From JAJYKC01 sp963823105 (lineage in GTDB: Bacteria > Acidobacteriota > Terriglobia > Bryobacterales > Bryobacteraceae), in contig CAWGKC010000003.1 in the NCBI GenBank assembly GCA_963823105.1, forward strand, positions 186,001-250,000: DNA of 64,000 nt, given 5' to 3'. How positions within the stretch are numbered: the first letter of the stretch is position 1; every line of letters starts with the position of its first letter. The notes beneath the pieces were generated by a model. The model was not told where the DNA came from and did not search any database. It saw only the letters and a program-made list of their open reading frames with translations. Positions 35,672 through 44,125 of the stretch are shown here, one piece after another. The position numbers and the translations under genes are program-made.

Positions 35672-36613
35672 CTACTCGGGTTTCCCGGGCTCCGGAATTT
35701 CCTCGTCGTCGTGGCGGGCGTGTTTGCCTTCCGCTTCGGGGTGGGCGTAGTAAGTGTTGTAGTAGCTGTACTTGCTATAGAGCTCGCCGCGGCGCGCGCC
35801 GTTGACGATGATGCCGAGAACGTTGTTCTGGCACAGCGACTGCATGGCGCGGGTGACGGAATCGACGGAGGTGGAGCCGATGCGGACGACGAGGATGCTG
35901 CCGTGGCAGAGGGTGGCGAGGAGATTGGCGTCGGCGGCGAACAGCAGGGGCGGGCTATCGAGGATAACCCAGTTGAAGACGCTGGGGAGTTCGTCGAGGA
36001 GTTGCTTGACTTCGCGGAGATTGAGGAGTTCGAGCGGGTTGATGACAGCTTCGCCGGCGGGCATGATGCAGAGGTTGGCGCCGCGGATGCGGCGAATGCA
36101 TTGGTGGAGCGGGGCCTTGCCGAGGAGATATTCGGTGACGCCGGGCTGGCGCTCGCATTGAAAGAGGCTATGGATGACGGGGCGGCGAAGGTCGAAATCG
36201 GCGAGGAGCGTCATGTTGCCGGCAAGCTGGGACTGTGCCAGGGCGAGGTTGACGGCGGCGAACGATTTGCCCTCGGTGGGGGAGGCGCTGGAGACGACGA
36301 CGGAGTGGATGGGCTGGAGACTCTGGAGATGGTTGAGACGGGTGCGGAGGGTGCGGAACTCCTCGGTGGGGGCTTCGTAGGGTTTGGCGGGGTCGATGAG
36401 AAGCGCGGTGGGGGACGGAGTGAAGGGAATCTCTTCGATGCGGGCGAGGAAATCGGTGAGGGGCCCGGTGACGGGGGCGGGGGCGGCGGGAGGCGGGCCG
36501 TCGAAGAAGATGTCGTTCGACGGGACGGCGGTCGCGGCGGCGCCATTGGCGATGGGAGCGGCGGGTTCGGGTTCGGTCCCGGCCCGGCGCAACGCGTCAT
36601 GAACTCGACTCAT
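35672..36613 (-). CDS. Bacterial tyrosine-kinase-type ATPase (CpsD/CapB-like)
   Basis: 313 residues. After a proline-rich leader, EEFRTLRTRLNHLQ opens the BY-kinase domain; Walker A is VVSSASPTEGKSFAAVNLA (about 107-122, P-T-E-G-K-S rather than the more usual GEGKT), Walker A' is LLADFDLRRPVIH, Walker B is WVILDSPPLL. The C-terminus is a tyrosine cluster (YSKYSYYNTYYAH), the usual autophosphorylation site. Such kinases cycle with a Wzz-type activator to set polysaccharide chain length; the Wzz gene is directly upstream (28 bases). Confidence 0.9.
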   Translation of the reverse strand: MSRVHDALRRAGTEPEPAAPIANGAAATAVPSNDIFFDGPPPAAPAPVTGPLTDFLARIEEIPFTPSPTALLIDPAKPYEAPTEEFRTLRTRLNHLQSLQPIHSVVVSSASPTEGKSFAAVNLALAQSQLAGNMTLLADFDLRRPVIHSLFQCERQPGVTEYLLGKAPLHQCIRRIRGANLCIMPAGEAVINPLELLNLREVKQLLDELPSVFNWVILDSPPLLFAADANLLATLCHGSILVVRIGSTSVDSVTRAMQSLCQNNVLGIIVNGARRGELYSKYSYYNTYYAHPEAEGKHARHDDEEIPEPGKPE

Positions 36614-36641
36614 GGATTCTCCTTGGAGGGGGCGAAAAACT

Positions 36642-38288
36642 TCATACTCGGGTGGCGTAGTAGTAGACGATGGAGCCGGACATGATCAGCACGCAAACCA
36701 GGCAGGCAGTGGACCAGGCCATCCAGTTTAAGCGGCGGCGGCGGCGGACGACGAGGTCGTTTTCGAGCAAAGGGATGCTGCCGAGGATCGGCAATTGGGT
36801 ATAGGCGCGGACGTCCTTGAGGTTTTTGAGCGAAGCGTCCTTGATTTCGCGGATGCCGCCGACGAGCAGGCCGATGGCGATGCCTAGGCCGAGACCGACG
36901 CAGACGATGATGAGGCGCTGGGGCTTGGCGGGAGTTTGAGGAAGGCTGGCGGGATCGAGCAACTCGAGGGTTTCGCCCTGGCGGCGGTTTTCGAGATTGG
37001 TGGCGATCTGGGAGGAGGAGTATTTGACGTTCATCTCGGCCCAGGCCTTACGGGCGAGATCGACGTCGGCCATTAGCTGGGAATACTCTTTTTCGCCGAC
37101 GGGGAGCGATTCGATGCGGGCCTGATAGCCGCGCATGGTATCGGTGACCTGGTTGAAGCTCTTCTGCAGTTGTTGCATTTCGAGATCCTTGCCGGCCATT
37201 TGCGATTCGGCGCTTTGGATGGCGACGCCGAGGTCGCGGATCTCGCGGGCGAAACGGGGATCGATGACGACCTTGGTTTCGGGTTTGACGTTGGCCATAT
37301 CCGCGAGGATGGCCTCGCGCTTCTTCTTGTCCTGAGCGAGCAGGGTTTCGGAGGCCTGGACGTCGGGATAGGTTTCCTTATAGCGTTCGCGGAGGAGGCC
37401 GAGATTGTTTTCAATGACGGCGATCTCTTTGTCGACCTGGGCGAGTTTGTCGTTGTTGAGGCCGAGAGTCTGGGTTTTTCTGCTGGCGTCCTCGCTGACC
37501 TTATACTGTTCTTTGAGAATGCGGATCTGATTCTCGATGAGGAGCTTTTCCTGGCTGACGCGGCTGATGCCAGCGCTGATGCTGGTCAATTGGACCTGGA
37601 GCGAATTGAGCGCCTGCATATTCGCTTCCATTTGATCGGGGAGGCGGCCCATGTTGCGGCCGCGGAAATCGCTGAGCTTTTGTTCGGCGTCGTCGAGGCG
37701 TTTTTTGGCCTGTTCGAGTTCGTTCCCGAGGAACTGGGTGGTGCCGGCCGACTCGTCGGTGCGGTCGCGCAGGTTTTCGGTGATGAAGCGGGAGACGAGC
37801 TCGTTTGTGACTTTCTGGGCCTGGAAGCGGTTGTCGTAGGAAAAGCCGATCTGGAAGGCGGTGACGGAGTTCGGGTTGGCGGTTTGGCTGGACTGGGGCT
37901 GGCTGATTTTGATGTCCTTGGTGCGCATGTTTTCGACGACGTCGTCCATGGGCATGCGGGAGAGATCCTTCTTATAGAGGCCGAGGGTGGAGATGATGTT
38001 GGTGAGCGTAGCGCGGCTGAGGATGACCTCCGTCATGGAGGTAAGGCGGGCCTGCATGCTCATGTTCAAATTGGTGGCGACGAGGTTTTCCGGCACCTGG
38101 GGCGGGATGATGCGGATGACGGCGGTGGAGACGTAGGTGTCGGGCCAGAGGTAGGCGACGACGACGGATACGACGAGGCAGGCGAGGGCGGGGCCCAAAA
38201 TCCATCCGCGATGGCGGCGGACGATGTCCATGTAATCGGTAAAGTCGAGAGCGCGGCGGGTTACGGTGGCTGAATCTTGAGTTTGCAT
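36642..38288 (-). CDS. Polysaccharide chain-length determinant (Wzz/GumC family)
   Basis: 548 residues anchored by two membrane helices (GWILGPALACLVVSVVVAYL near 30-50 and RLIIVCVGLGLGIAIGLLVG near 447) plus a third hydrophobic segment at the very end (WSTACLVCVLIMSGSIVYYY). The periplasmic middle is a long coiled coil (NELEQAKKRLDDAEQKLSDF; RETYP-type ERYKETYPDVQASE). LLDPASLPQTPAKPQRLI is the conserved proline motif before the second helix. Works with the downstream kinase and the upstream Wza-type channel in exopolysaccharide export. Confidence 0.9.
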   Translation of the reverse strand: MQTQDSATVTRRALDFTDYMDIVRRHRGWILGPALACLVVSVVVAYLWPDTYVSTAVIRIIPPQVPENLVATNLNMSMQARLTSMTEVILSRATLTNIISTLGLYKKDLSRMPMDDVVENMRTKDIKISQPQSSQTANPNSVTAFQIGFSYDNRFQAQKVTNELVSRFITENLRDRTDESAGTTQFLGNELEQAKKRLDDAEQKLSDFRGRNMGRLPDQMEANMQALNSLQVQLTSISAGISRVSQEKLLIENQIRILKEQYKVSEDASRKTQTLGLNNDKLAQVDKEIAVIENNLGLLRERYKETYPDVQASETLLAQDKKKREAILADMANVKPETKVVIDPRFAREIRDLGVAIQSAESQMAGKDLEMQQLQKSFNQVTDTMRGYQARIESLPVGEKEYSQLMADVDLARKAWAEMNVKYSSSQIATNLENRRQGETLELLDPASLPQTPAKPQRLIIVCVGLGLGIAIGLLVGGIREIKDASLKNLKDVRAYTQLPILGSIPLLENDLVVRRRRRLNWMAWSTACLVCVLIMSGSIVYYYATRV

Positions 38289-38308
38289 GGATAGATGTTC
38301 GAGGGCGG

Positions 38309-39008
38309 TTAAGGAACGATGATGTGGTCTCCGTTTTCGAGGTAAATGTTCTGGGCCATATTCTTGCCTTTGATCACTTCGCGGTAGTTGAAGCGGTAGG
38401 TTTTGGTTCCGCGGAGAATGCGCACTTTTTTGGGATTGGCGAATTCGCGGAATCCGCCGGACTCGCTGAGGGCTTCGAGGACGGTGGTGGGCGTGATGAG
38501 GCGATAGAGACCGGGGCGGCCGACCTGGCCGTCGATGAAGTAGCGTTTACTGTTGACCTCGAGCACGGAGACGGAGACGTCGGGATTGTTGATGAGCTTG
38601 GATAGAGCCTCGTGGAGGCTGGTGCCGAACTGTTCGGGAGTGAGGCCGCCTGCCTGGACTTCGCCGATGAGCGGGAGGCTGATTTTGCCGTCGGGGCGGA
38701 CGATGACCTGGCGGGTAAAGTCCGGCTCGCGCCAGACCTGGATGAAGAGGAGGTCCTCCGCGCCGATGATGTACTTATGAATATCGACACCGAGGCCGGC
38801 CCCATTGGCCGGGACGGTGGAGGGCGTGGGCGCGGTGGTATTGCCGGGATCGGCCGGCTTCGGGGTTGGACGGCGGGACGTTGGTGGGCGCGGCCTGGGT
38901 GGCAGGCTGATCCTGCGCGGAGGCGCGGAAAGACGAGGCTCCCGTGAAAGGAGCGGACAGGATAAGAACGAAGGCGGCCAGGGCCGCGGTGTAAGGTCGT
39001 TTTGCCAT
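38309..39008 (-). CDS. Polysaccharide export protein (Wza/GumB type), frameshifted
   Basis: N-terminal signal (AALAAFVLILSAPFTGASSF), then after the break the Poly_export domain (YIIGAEDLLFIQVWREPDFT; VIVRPDGKISLPLIGEVQAG; LTPEQFGTSLHEALSKLI) and a SLBB domain (YFIDGQVGRPGLYRLITPTT; NGDHIIVP end). The frame shift lies in a C run near 38863: removing one base gives SNPKPADPGNTTAPTP. About 232 residues after repair; no lipobox cysteine, unlike Wza. First gene of the export operon, 20 bases before the Wzz gene. Confidence 0.85.
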
Positions 39009-39142
39009 CAAGAGTCCACTCTCAGCGTCACCAATCTCTTCGACTTTTTCATAAGAAACTGCATATCCCCTAATGAATTCCCCTCCTAATTGTACACGGA
39101 GAGGCGGATTGGCGGGAAGGCGGGAACGGATTTCGGACCGGT

Positions 39143-39171
39143 TTGCGTGGGCGCAAGTAATTGATTACAAT
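39143..39171 (+). promoter_or_regulatory. Possible promoter of the EVE-M28 unit
   Basis: TTGCGT (39143-39148) and TACAAT (39166-39171), 17-base spacer, 38 bases before the EVE ATG. Confidence 0.4.
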
Positions 39172-39209
39172 GCCCGGAGGAATCCTAAGCGGAAGGGGTG
39201 TGACGGGAG

Positions 39210-39620
39210 ATGAAGTACTTTTTGGCGAAGACGGACCCGGGGACATATTCGATCGACGATTTGAAGCGGGACAAGCGCACGGTGTGGGACGGGGTGACGA
39301 ACGCGCTGGCGGTGCGGGCGATCCGGGCGATGCGGCCGAAGGACCGGATCTTTATTTATCACAGCGGGGGCGCGTCGGCGGTGGTGGGGATGGCGCGGGT
39401 GGTGGCGGGACCGAAGGACGCGGAGGGGAACGCGAAATCGGCGGTGGTGGAGATGGAGTTTGTGAGCCGGATCGAGCCGGCGGTGACGTTGAAGGAGATT
39501 AAGGAGAGCGGGTTGTTTGGGGATTGGGTCTTGGTGAGGCAGGGGCGGTTGTCGACGATGGAGGCGCCGGAGAAGTTCGTACAGTGGATGCGGGGGAAGT
39601 TTCCGAAGGCGCGGATTTGA
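39210..39620 (+). CDS. EVE-domain protein
   Basis: 136 residues, a complete EVE (PUA-like) domain: KYFLAKTDPGTYSIDDLKRD, WDGVTNALAVRAIRAMRPKD, RIFIYHSGGASAVVGMARVV, and WVLVRQGRLSTMEAPEKFVQ. These domains bind modified bases in DNA or RNA; human THYN1 is related. Alone, not fused to a nuclease, and next to a peptidase gene, so a general RNA-related role is likelier than modification-dependent restriction. Confidence 0.9.
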   Translation: MKYFLAKTDPGTYSIDDLKRDKRTVWDGVTNALAVRAIRAMRPKDRIFIYHSGGASAVVGMARVVAGPKDAEGNAKSAVVEMEFVSRIEPAVTLKEIKESGLFGDWVLVRQGRLSTMEAPEKFVQWMRGKFPKARI

Positions 39621-39623
39621 GGG

Positions 39624-40450
39624 GTGGGGCGGTGGGCGGTGTTGTGGCTGGCGGTGGCGGGTGCGGCGAGGGGGCAGGCGATACGATTCGACGCGGTTCC
39701 GCAGGGGACGATCCGGGCGAACCTCGAGGCGGCTCCCGAGAAGAACGCCGGACGGGAGGCGGAGGTGCGGGCGCTGTTTGAACGGGCGGGGTGCGCGGGG
39801 GAGGCGCTGACGGAGCAGGCGGTGAAGCACGCCAAATGGCCGAATGTGATCTGCACAATGGCGGGAACGGGGGATGGGGAGATCGTGATCGGCGCGCACT
39901 ACGATTTCGTGGAGCGGGGCAAGGGGGTGGTGGATAACTGGACGGGGGCGTCGCTGCTGCCGAGTTTGTACGAAAGCTTGAAAGCCTTGCCGAGGAAGCA
40001 CACGCTGGTTTTCGTCGCGTTCACGGACGAGGAGTTGGGATTGGTGGGATCGAGATTTTATGTGAAGGCGCTGGGCAAGGAGGGGCTGAACCGGATCGCG
40101 GCGATGGCGATCTGGATTCGCTGGGGACGTCGCCGACGAAGATGGAATTGACGCGGGCCGATCCGGGGCTGGCGCGCGGGTTGGCGACGGTGGCGCAGGC
40201 GTTGAAGCTGCCGTTGGGGGTGATGAACGTACACTTGGTGGGGCGTTCGGACTCCGATTCATTTCAGGACCGGAATGTTCCGGCGATCGTGGTGCATTCG
40301 CTGACGCAGGCGACGTTTCCGATTCTGCATTCGAGCGCGGACCGGATAGAGGCGGTGAATTTCCGGGATTACTACGACAGCTTTGTACTGGTGGCGGGGT
40401 ACCTCGCGTATCTGGACGGGACGCTGGGAGGTGCGCGGAACCGCCGGTGA
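39624..40450 (+). CDS. M28-family metallopeptidase, secreted, frameshifted
   Basis: GTG start 3 bases after the EVE stop, then a short signal (AVLWLAVAGAARGQA). Zinc-peptidase motifs: EIVIGAHYDFVERGKGVVDN (His and Asp ligands), TLVFVAFTDEELGLVGSRFY (catalytic Glu and Glu ligand). The frame then slips near 40107; the other frame gives LDSLGTSPTKMELTRADPGL, GRSDSDSFQDRNVPAIVVHS and ILHSSADRIEAVNFRDYYDS, the family C-terminal His ligand region. Length modulo three implies a missing base here (or two extra), the only net deletion among the broken genes. About 276 residues. Confidence 0.82.
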
Positions 40451-40459
40451 AGGGTTCGA

Positions 40460-40548
40460 TGGTGGCCGCAAGGCACCGCATTGGTGCTTTTGAGGTCCGC
40501 GGCGCCTAGGGGAGCGTAGGCGATTCATGTGTTTAGCCATGGCCACCA
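40460..40548 (+). ncRNA. Candidate three-way-junction RNA upstream of the glycine-rich gene
   Basis: An 8-base outer stem (TGGTGGCC 40460-40467 with GGCCACCA 40541-40548) encloses two hairpins: AAGGCACC/GGTGCTTT (40470-40477 with 40483-40490, one G-U, loop GCATT) and CGCCTA/TAGGCG (40503-40508 with 40517-40522, loop GGGGAGCG). It lies 10 bases after the M28 stop and 36 before the next ATG, the place of a riboswitch or 5' leader element. It did not fit the conserved core of any riboswitch I could compare from memory. Confidence 0.4.
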
Positions 40549-40583
40549 GACTGCCTTAGGAAAGGCGTGGATTGGAGGTGGTT

Positions 40584-41138
40584 ATGAAAAAGGGTTTCTC
40601 GATGAGGGCTAAGAGGATGTTGGCGCCGGCCGCGCTGGCGGTGGCGATGTTCGCATTCAGCCCCGCGCTGGCGCTGGCCGCCGAACACGGTGGCGGACGA
40701 GGCGGGCATGGCGGGGGATTCAGTGGCGGGCGTTCCGGTGGCGGCGGAGGCCGTGGAAACTACGGCGGCGGGCGTTCCGGTGGCGGCGGAGGCCGGAGCT
40801 ATAGTGGCGGGGGCGGGTACGGCGGGGGTGGACGCGGATACAGCGGCGGGCGCGGGTACGGCGGCGGCGGAAACTACGGCGGGCGTGGATATGGCGGCGG
40901 ACGCGGATATGAAGGTGGCTGGGGCCACGGCTACGGCGGCGGACGGGGCTACCATGGCGGCGACGACCGGTTCGAAGGGCGCGGATACGGCTGGGGGGGC
41001 TATGGTTACGGCGGGGGCATCTATGTGGGGCCGGGCTACGGGTATGCGGCGCCGGCATGCGACCCGGCGGGTTTCTATGACAGAGTGGGCAACTGGCACC
41101 CGTATCCGGGTTGCGTGCCGCCGGGCTACGGATACTGA
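40584..41138 (+). CDS. Glycine-rich secreted protein
   Basis: 184 residues from the ATG at 40584, chosen for GGAGGT 5 bases upstream. Signal peptide (MLAPAALAVAMFAFSPALAL, cleaved near ALAAEH). The mature part is mostly Gly with Tyr, Arg, Ser and His (GGRSGGGGGRGNYGG-like units), ending in a cysteine-containing tail (AAPACDPAGFYDRVGNWHPY, then PGCVPPGYGY) seen in small acidobacterial and proteobacterial surface proteins. Repeats are low complexity; no enzymatic motif. Probably a cell-surface or matrix protein. Confidence 0.75.
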   Translation: MKKGFSMRAKRMLAPAALAVAMFAFSPALALAAEHGGGRGGHGGGFSGGRSGGGGGRGNYGGGRSGGGGGRSYSGGGGYGGGGRGYSGGRGYGGGGNYGGRGYGGGRGYEGGWGHGYGGGRGYHGGDDRFEGRGYGWGGYGYGGGIYVGPGYGYAAPACDPAGFYDRVGNWHPYPGCVPPGYGY

Positions 41139-41198
41139 GGTGGCCGGAGCGTTGGCGCCGTCGCTCGGAGGGCCGGCCGGTTGGCCCTTCGAAAGCTT

Positions 41199-41423
41199 CT
41201 AGGCGATGGATGGCACTTCAACCGGCCTTCGATCGCGACGGCGGATGGCGAGCAGGGACCGGGTGAGGATGAGTATCTGCGCGATCGCCAACGCCGTCAC
41301 GATCGTTATGAGAGTTAGTACAATCCTCACCGGCGCGAGACAGATCACGTCCAGGTTATTCCAGATCGCGTGGATGTTACGATCTACCGGAGAAGCATGA
41401 TCGAGAAGTACTGGAGATTCCAA
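41199..41423 (-). CDS. Possible small membrane protein
   Basis: 74-residue frame from a TTG with a strong hydrophobic helix (VRIVLTLITIVTALAIAQIL) followed by basic residues (RSLLAIRRRDRRP). No family, weak start, and the plus strand also has a short frame here, so this is a low-confidence call. Confidence 0.22.
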   Translation of the reverse strand: MESPVLLDHASPVDRNIHAIWNNLDVICLAPVRIVLTLITIVTALAIAQILILTRSLLAIRRRDRRPVEVPSIA

Positions 41424-41620
41424 TGAAGGTCAAATACGATCCCAGGGTGGATGTGCTGAGCATTTCGCTGAGCGATGGATTGGTCGAGGAGAGCGACGAG
41501 TCGAGGCCGGGGGTGGTTCTCGATTACGACAAGGACGGGAATGTGGTGGGGATCGAGATCTTGCAGGCTTCGAAGAGGATGGAGAATCCGATGGCGATGG
41601 AGTACGCGATCGCGGGGTAG
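41423..41620 (+). CDS. DUF2283 protein
   Basis: 65 residues, the whole DUF2283 domain: VKYDPRVDVLSISLSDGLVE, ESDESRPGVVLDYDKDGNVV, GIEILQASKRMENPMAMEYA. These small proteins often pair with DUF4258 or toxin-like genes; no such partner is seen upstream. Function unknown. Confidence 0.85.
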   Translation: MKVKYDPRVDVLSISLSDGLVEESDESRPGVVLDYDKDGNVVGIEILQASKRMENPMAMEYAIAG

Positions 41621-41707
41621 GCGGATCGCGGGCGAACAGGGGGACGCGGCGCGCTTGGCGCGGTTGGGTGTATAGTGCTCACTGAACCTGCCGCTTACCG
41701 AACCACT

Positions 41708-42736
41708 ATGCTCGCTCTACATATGAACGCTTCGATCGTCGTGACTGCCGCGGTGCTGCTGGCCGGATGCTCCAGCGGTCCCGCACCGGAACCCGCCGCC
41801 AAGACGAAAGGCGTGGGCACGATTGTCCGGCTCGACCCGGCGCTCGATGCGCTGGTTCCGAAGGACGCCGTCATTGAAAAAGTTGGTGGAGGATTTCAGT
41901 TCACCGAAGGGCCGCTGTGGCGCCCGGACGGGACGCTCTGGTTCAGCGACGTGACCGGCAACGTGGTGCGGTCGATTACGCCGGAGGGCGCGGTGCGGGT
42001 GTTGATCGAGAACGCGGGCGGTGTGACGAATGCGCCCCCTGGATCGTTCATCGGGCCGAACGCGATGATCGCGGATAAGGACGGCTACGTGCTGCTGTGC
42101 CAGCATACCAATCGCCGGATCGTGCGGCTGGACAAGGATCTGAAGCAGACGGTGTATCTCGACAATTTCGAGGGCAAGAAGTTTAACAGCCCGAACGATC
42201 TGGTGTACAAATCCGACGGCGCTCTCTATTTCACGGATCCGCCTTACGGCCTCCTGAAGCAGGATGAGGATCCCGCGAAAGAGCTGAAGTTCAATGGCGT
42301 CTTCCGGTATGCGAACGGCAAGTTACAGGCGATTATCAAAGACCTTTCGCGGCCCAACGGCATTGCATTCTCGCCCGACGAGAAGACTTTGTATATCTCG
42401 AATTCGGACGCGAAGCACAAAGTATGGATGCGTTACGACGTCAACGCCGATGGCACGGTATCGAATGGCAGGGTCTTCGCGGATGTTACGGCGGAGACGG
42501 AGCCGGGACTGCCGGACGGGATGAAGGTGGACTCGCTGGGCAACCTGTATGGGAGCGGGCCGGGCGGCACTTGGGTGTTTTCGCCGAGTGGGAAACACCT
42601 GGGAACGATCAAGCCGGGCGAGGTGCCGGCGAACTGCGCCTGGGCCGAGGATGGCAAGACTCTCTACATCACGGCGACCACGAGCGTTTACCGCATCCGG
42701 CTCGCCGTGGCGGGCGAGAAGCCGCTGTATCGATAG
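41708..42736 (+). CDS. SMP-30/gluconolactonase-family lipoprotein
   Basis: About 342 residues. Lipobox VLLAGCSSG after a short signal predicts a lipid-anchored protein; start at 41708 or the ATG at 41723. Six-bladed propeller of the gluconolactonase family: FTEGPLWRPDGTLWFSDVTG (metal Glu in FTEGP), FNSPNDLVYKSDGALYFTDP (N and D ligands), SRPNGIAFSPDEKTLYISNS, GLPDGMKVDSLGNLYGSGPG. It would hydrolyse a sugar lactone or related ester. Followed after 20 bases by the A/B-barrel-like gene, same strand. Confidence 0.88.
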   Translation: MLALHMNASIVVTAAVLLAGCSSGPAPEPAAKTKGVGTIVRLDPALDALVPKDAVIEKVGGGFQFTEGPLWRPDGTLWFSDVTGNVVRSITPEGAVRVLIENAGGVTNAPPGSFIGPNAMIADKDGYVLLCQHTNRRIVRLDKDLKQTVYLDNFEGKKFNSPNDLVYKSDGALYFTDPPYGLLKQDEDPAKELKFNGVFRYANGKLQAIIKDLSRPNGIAFSPDEKTLYISNSDAKHKVWMRYDVNADGTVSNGRVFADVTAETEPGLPDGMKVDSLGNLYGSGPGGTWVFSPSGKHLGTIKPGEVPANCAWAEDGKTLYITATTSVYRIRLAVAGEKPLYR

Positions 42737-42756
42737 CAGTAACCGGCGAGGAAATT

Positions 42757-43156
42757 ATGAAGCGACGAAGTTACTTGAAGACGATGTTGGCGGCGTGGGC
42801 GGGGCTGGGCGCGGCAAGCGCGCAGACGAAGCACCCGGAATCCGGTTGTGCTGTACGTGGATATGGCGGTCGATCCGGCCAAGGAGACGGAAATGGCGAC
42901 TAACTATCACACGATCTTCCGGCCCGCGGCGGTGAAATTCCCCGGCTATGTCGATTTGAAGATCGTGAAACTGAGGAAGACGCTGCAGGGCTCGGCGCCG
43001 GCGGGCATGAACTATCGCTTTCAGCTTACGTATGAGAGCGAGGAAGCGCGCCAGAAGTGGGTCGATTCCGACATCCACAAGAGGGTGTGGCCGACGATTG
43101 AGAAGACCTTGACAGATCGGAAGAACTACACGGTTCTTCTTTGCGACGCGATTTAG
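42757..43156 (+). CDS. Exported A/B-barrel-like small protein, frameshifted
   Basis: Twin-arginine-like signal (MKRRSYLKTMLAAWAGLGAA), then a frame change near 42839; dropping one base gives KHPDPVVLYVDMAVDPAKET, followed by FRPAAVKFPGYVDLKIVKLR, GMNYRFQLTYESEEARQKW and WPTIEKTLTDRKNYTVLLCD. The arrangement of about 100 residues resembles Dabb or antibiotic-biosynthesis-monooxygenase barrels, which may be ligand-binding or oxygenase subunits; not certain. Its stop overlaps that of the convergent bicupin gene by 4 bases. Confidence 0.6.
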
Positions 43157-44038
43157 CGATCTTGCCCGCGGGCGCCGACGACTTCGGTATCGATCACGCC
43201 TTTCTCGGTGGTGATCCCGATGATCATGAACTCGAGTTCCTGCGGCCCGCTGTTGAAGGAGTGCGGTTCGTTCAATAGAACGGGAACCGCGTCGCCTTTG
43301 TGGATCTCGGCGGTTTCGCCCGCGACGGTGGCTTCGCCGCCGCCGTTCAGCACATAGTAAACTTCTTCGACGTGCTGGTGGCGATGAAGGCCATCGGAAG
43401 CTCCGGCGGGGATTAAGAGATGATCCACATACGACCAGTTCGTCAGGAAAACGTCCGGATCGAGAGCGCGCCGGTATTGGACGGTTCCCGTGCCTCCGTG
43501 ATAGTTCGCGATGGGACGGAGTAGCTTGTCGATCCAGATTCATCGTCATGAAGACGGGAATGGGATCTTTCTGCGCGACATCGGTGCGGGCGTCATTGAG
43601 ATTGAATGCGTCGTAGTGGCCTTTGATGGAGGCCACATTGATGTTCATGAACTCGACCGGCTTGTTGGAAGGGTTGTAGATGGCGTGAGAATGCCCCATG
43701 CGGGTGGGCGCGCCGACGGTTCCTTTGAGAACCGACGTACGGCCGTCGATGGTGAACTCGGCCTCTCCGTCGAAGATGACGAACATCTCTTCGCAGGTGT
43801 TGTGGAAGTGGTGGCCTACGCCGCCGCCGGGCATGATCTGGCAGCGATGGATGAAATTCAGGGGCACGTTCATGGACGTGGCGGGCATGAGGACTTCGCA
43901 GGCCATGTCGCCCGCGCTGTTATGCGACCGGCCGCGCGTGTATTTCGATGGATCGGTATGTCCGATGCGCTGGGCGAGAGGGTCGCGGGCCAGGAGCGGA
44001 ATCGCGGTTACGAACATCAGGAGCGGCAGCTTGTTCAT
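43153..44038 (-). CDS. Secreted bicupin protein, frameshifted
   Basis: About 295 residues with a signal (KLPLLMFVTAIPLLARDP). First cupin: IMPGGGVGHHFHNTCEEMFV (His ligands and Glu), then GHSHAIYNPSNKPVEFMNIN. After the break near 43530 (NLD then DKLLRPIANYHGGT once one base is removed) comes the second cupin: LLIPAGASDGLHRHQHVEEV, YYVLNGGGEATVAGETAEIH, NEPHSFNSGPQELEFMIIG. Both keep metal-binding histidines. Divergent from the ThuA-like gene (87 bases between starts), so a shared control region is likely. Confidence 0.82.
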
Positions 44039-44125
44039 GGCGATGTGTCCGAAATCATATCGCACTCCGCGGATTGACTTGCCCCGCGGGAGCGCATAGA
44101 ATTCCACGCAGCGGGTGCTTACCAA

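Noticed and set aside
40460..40548. Cyclic-di-GMP (GEMM) or other known riboswitch
   Set aside because: The conserved core bases and the tetraloop/receptor pattern of GEMM do not match; kept only as an unclassified structure.
40680..41050. Tandem DNA repeat in the glycine-rich gene
   Set aside because: The periodicity follows from Gly-Gly-Arg/Tyr codons in a low-complexity protein; units vary and do not form a true satellite.
41206..41400. Plus-strand 64-codon frame before the DUF2283 gene as a DUF4258 partner
   Set aside because: It lacks the DUF4258 pattern (S-x-H-A-x-x-R-M), and the opposite strand holds a more protein-like hydrophobic frame.
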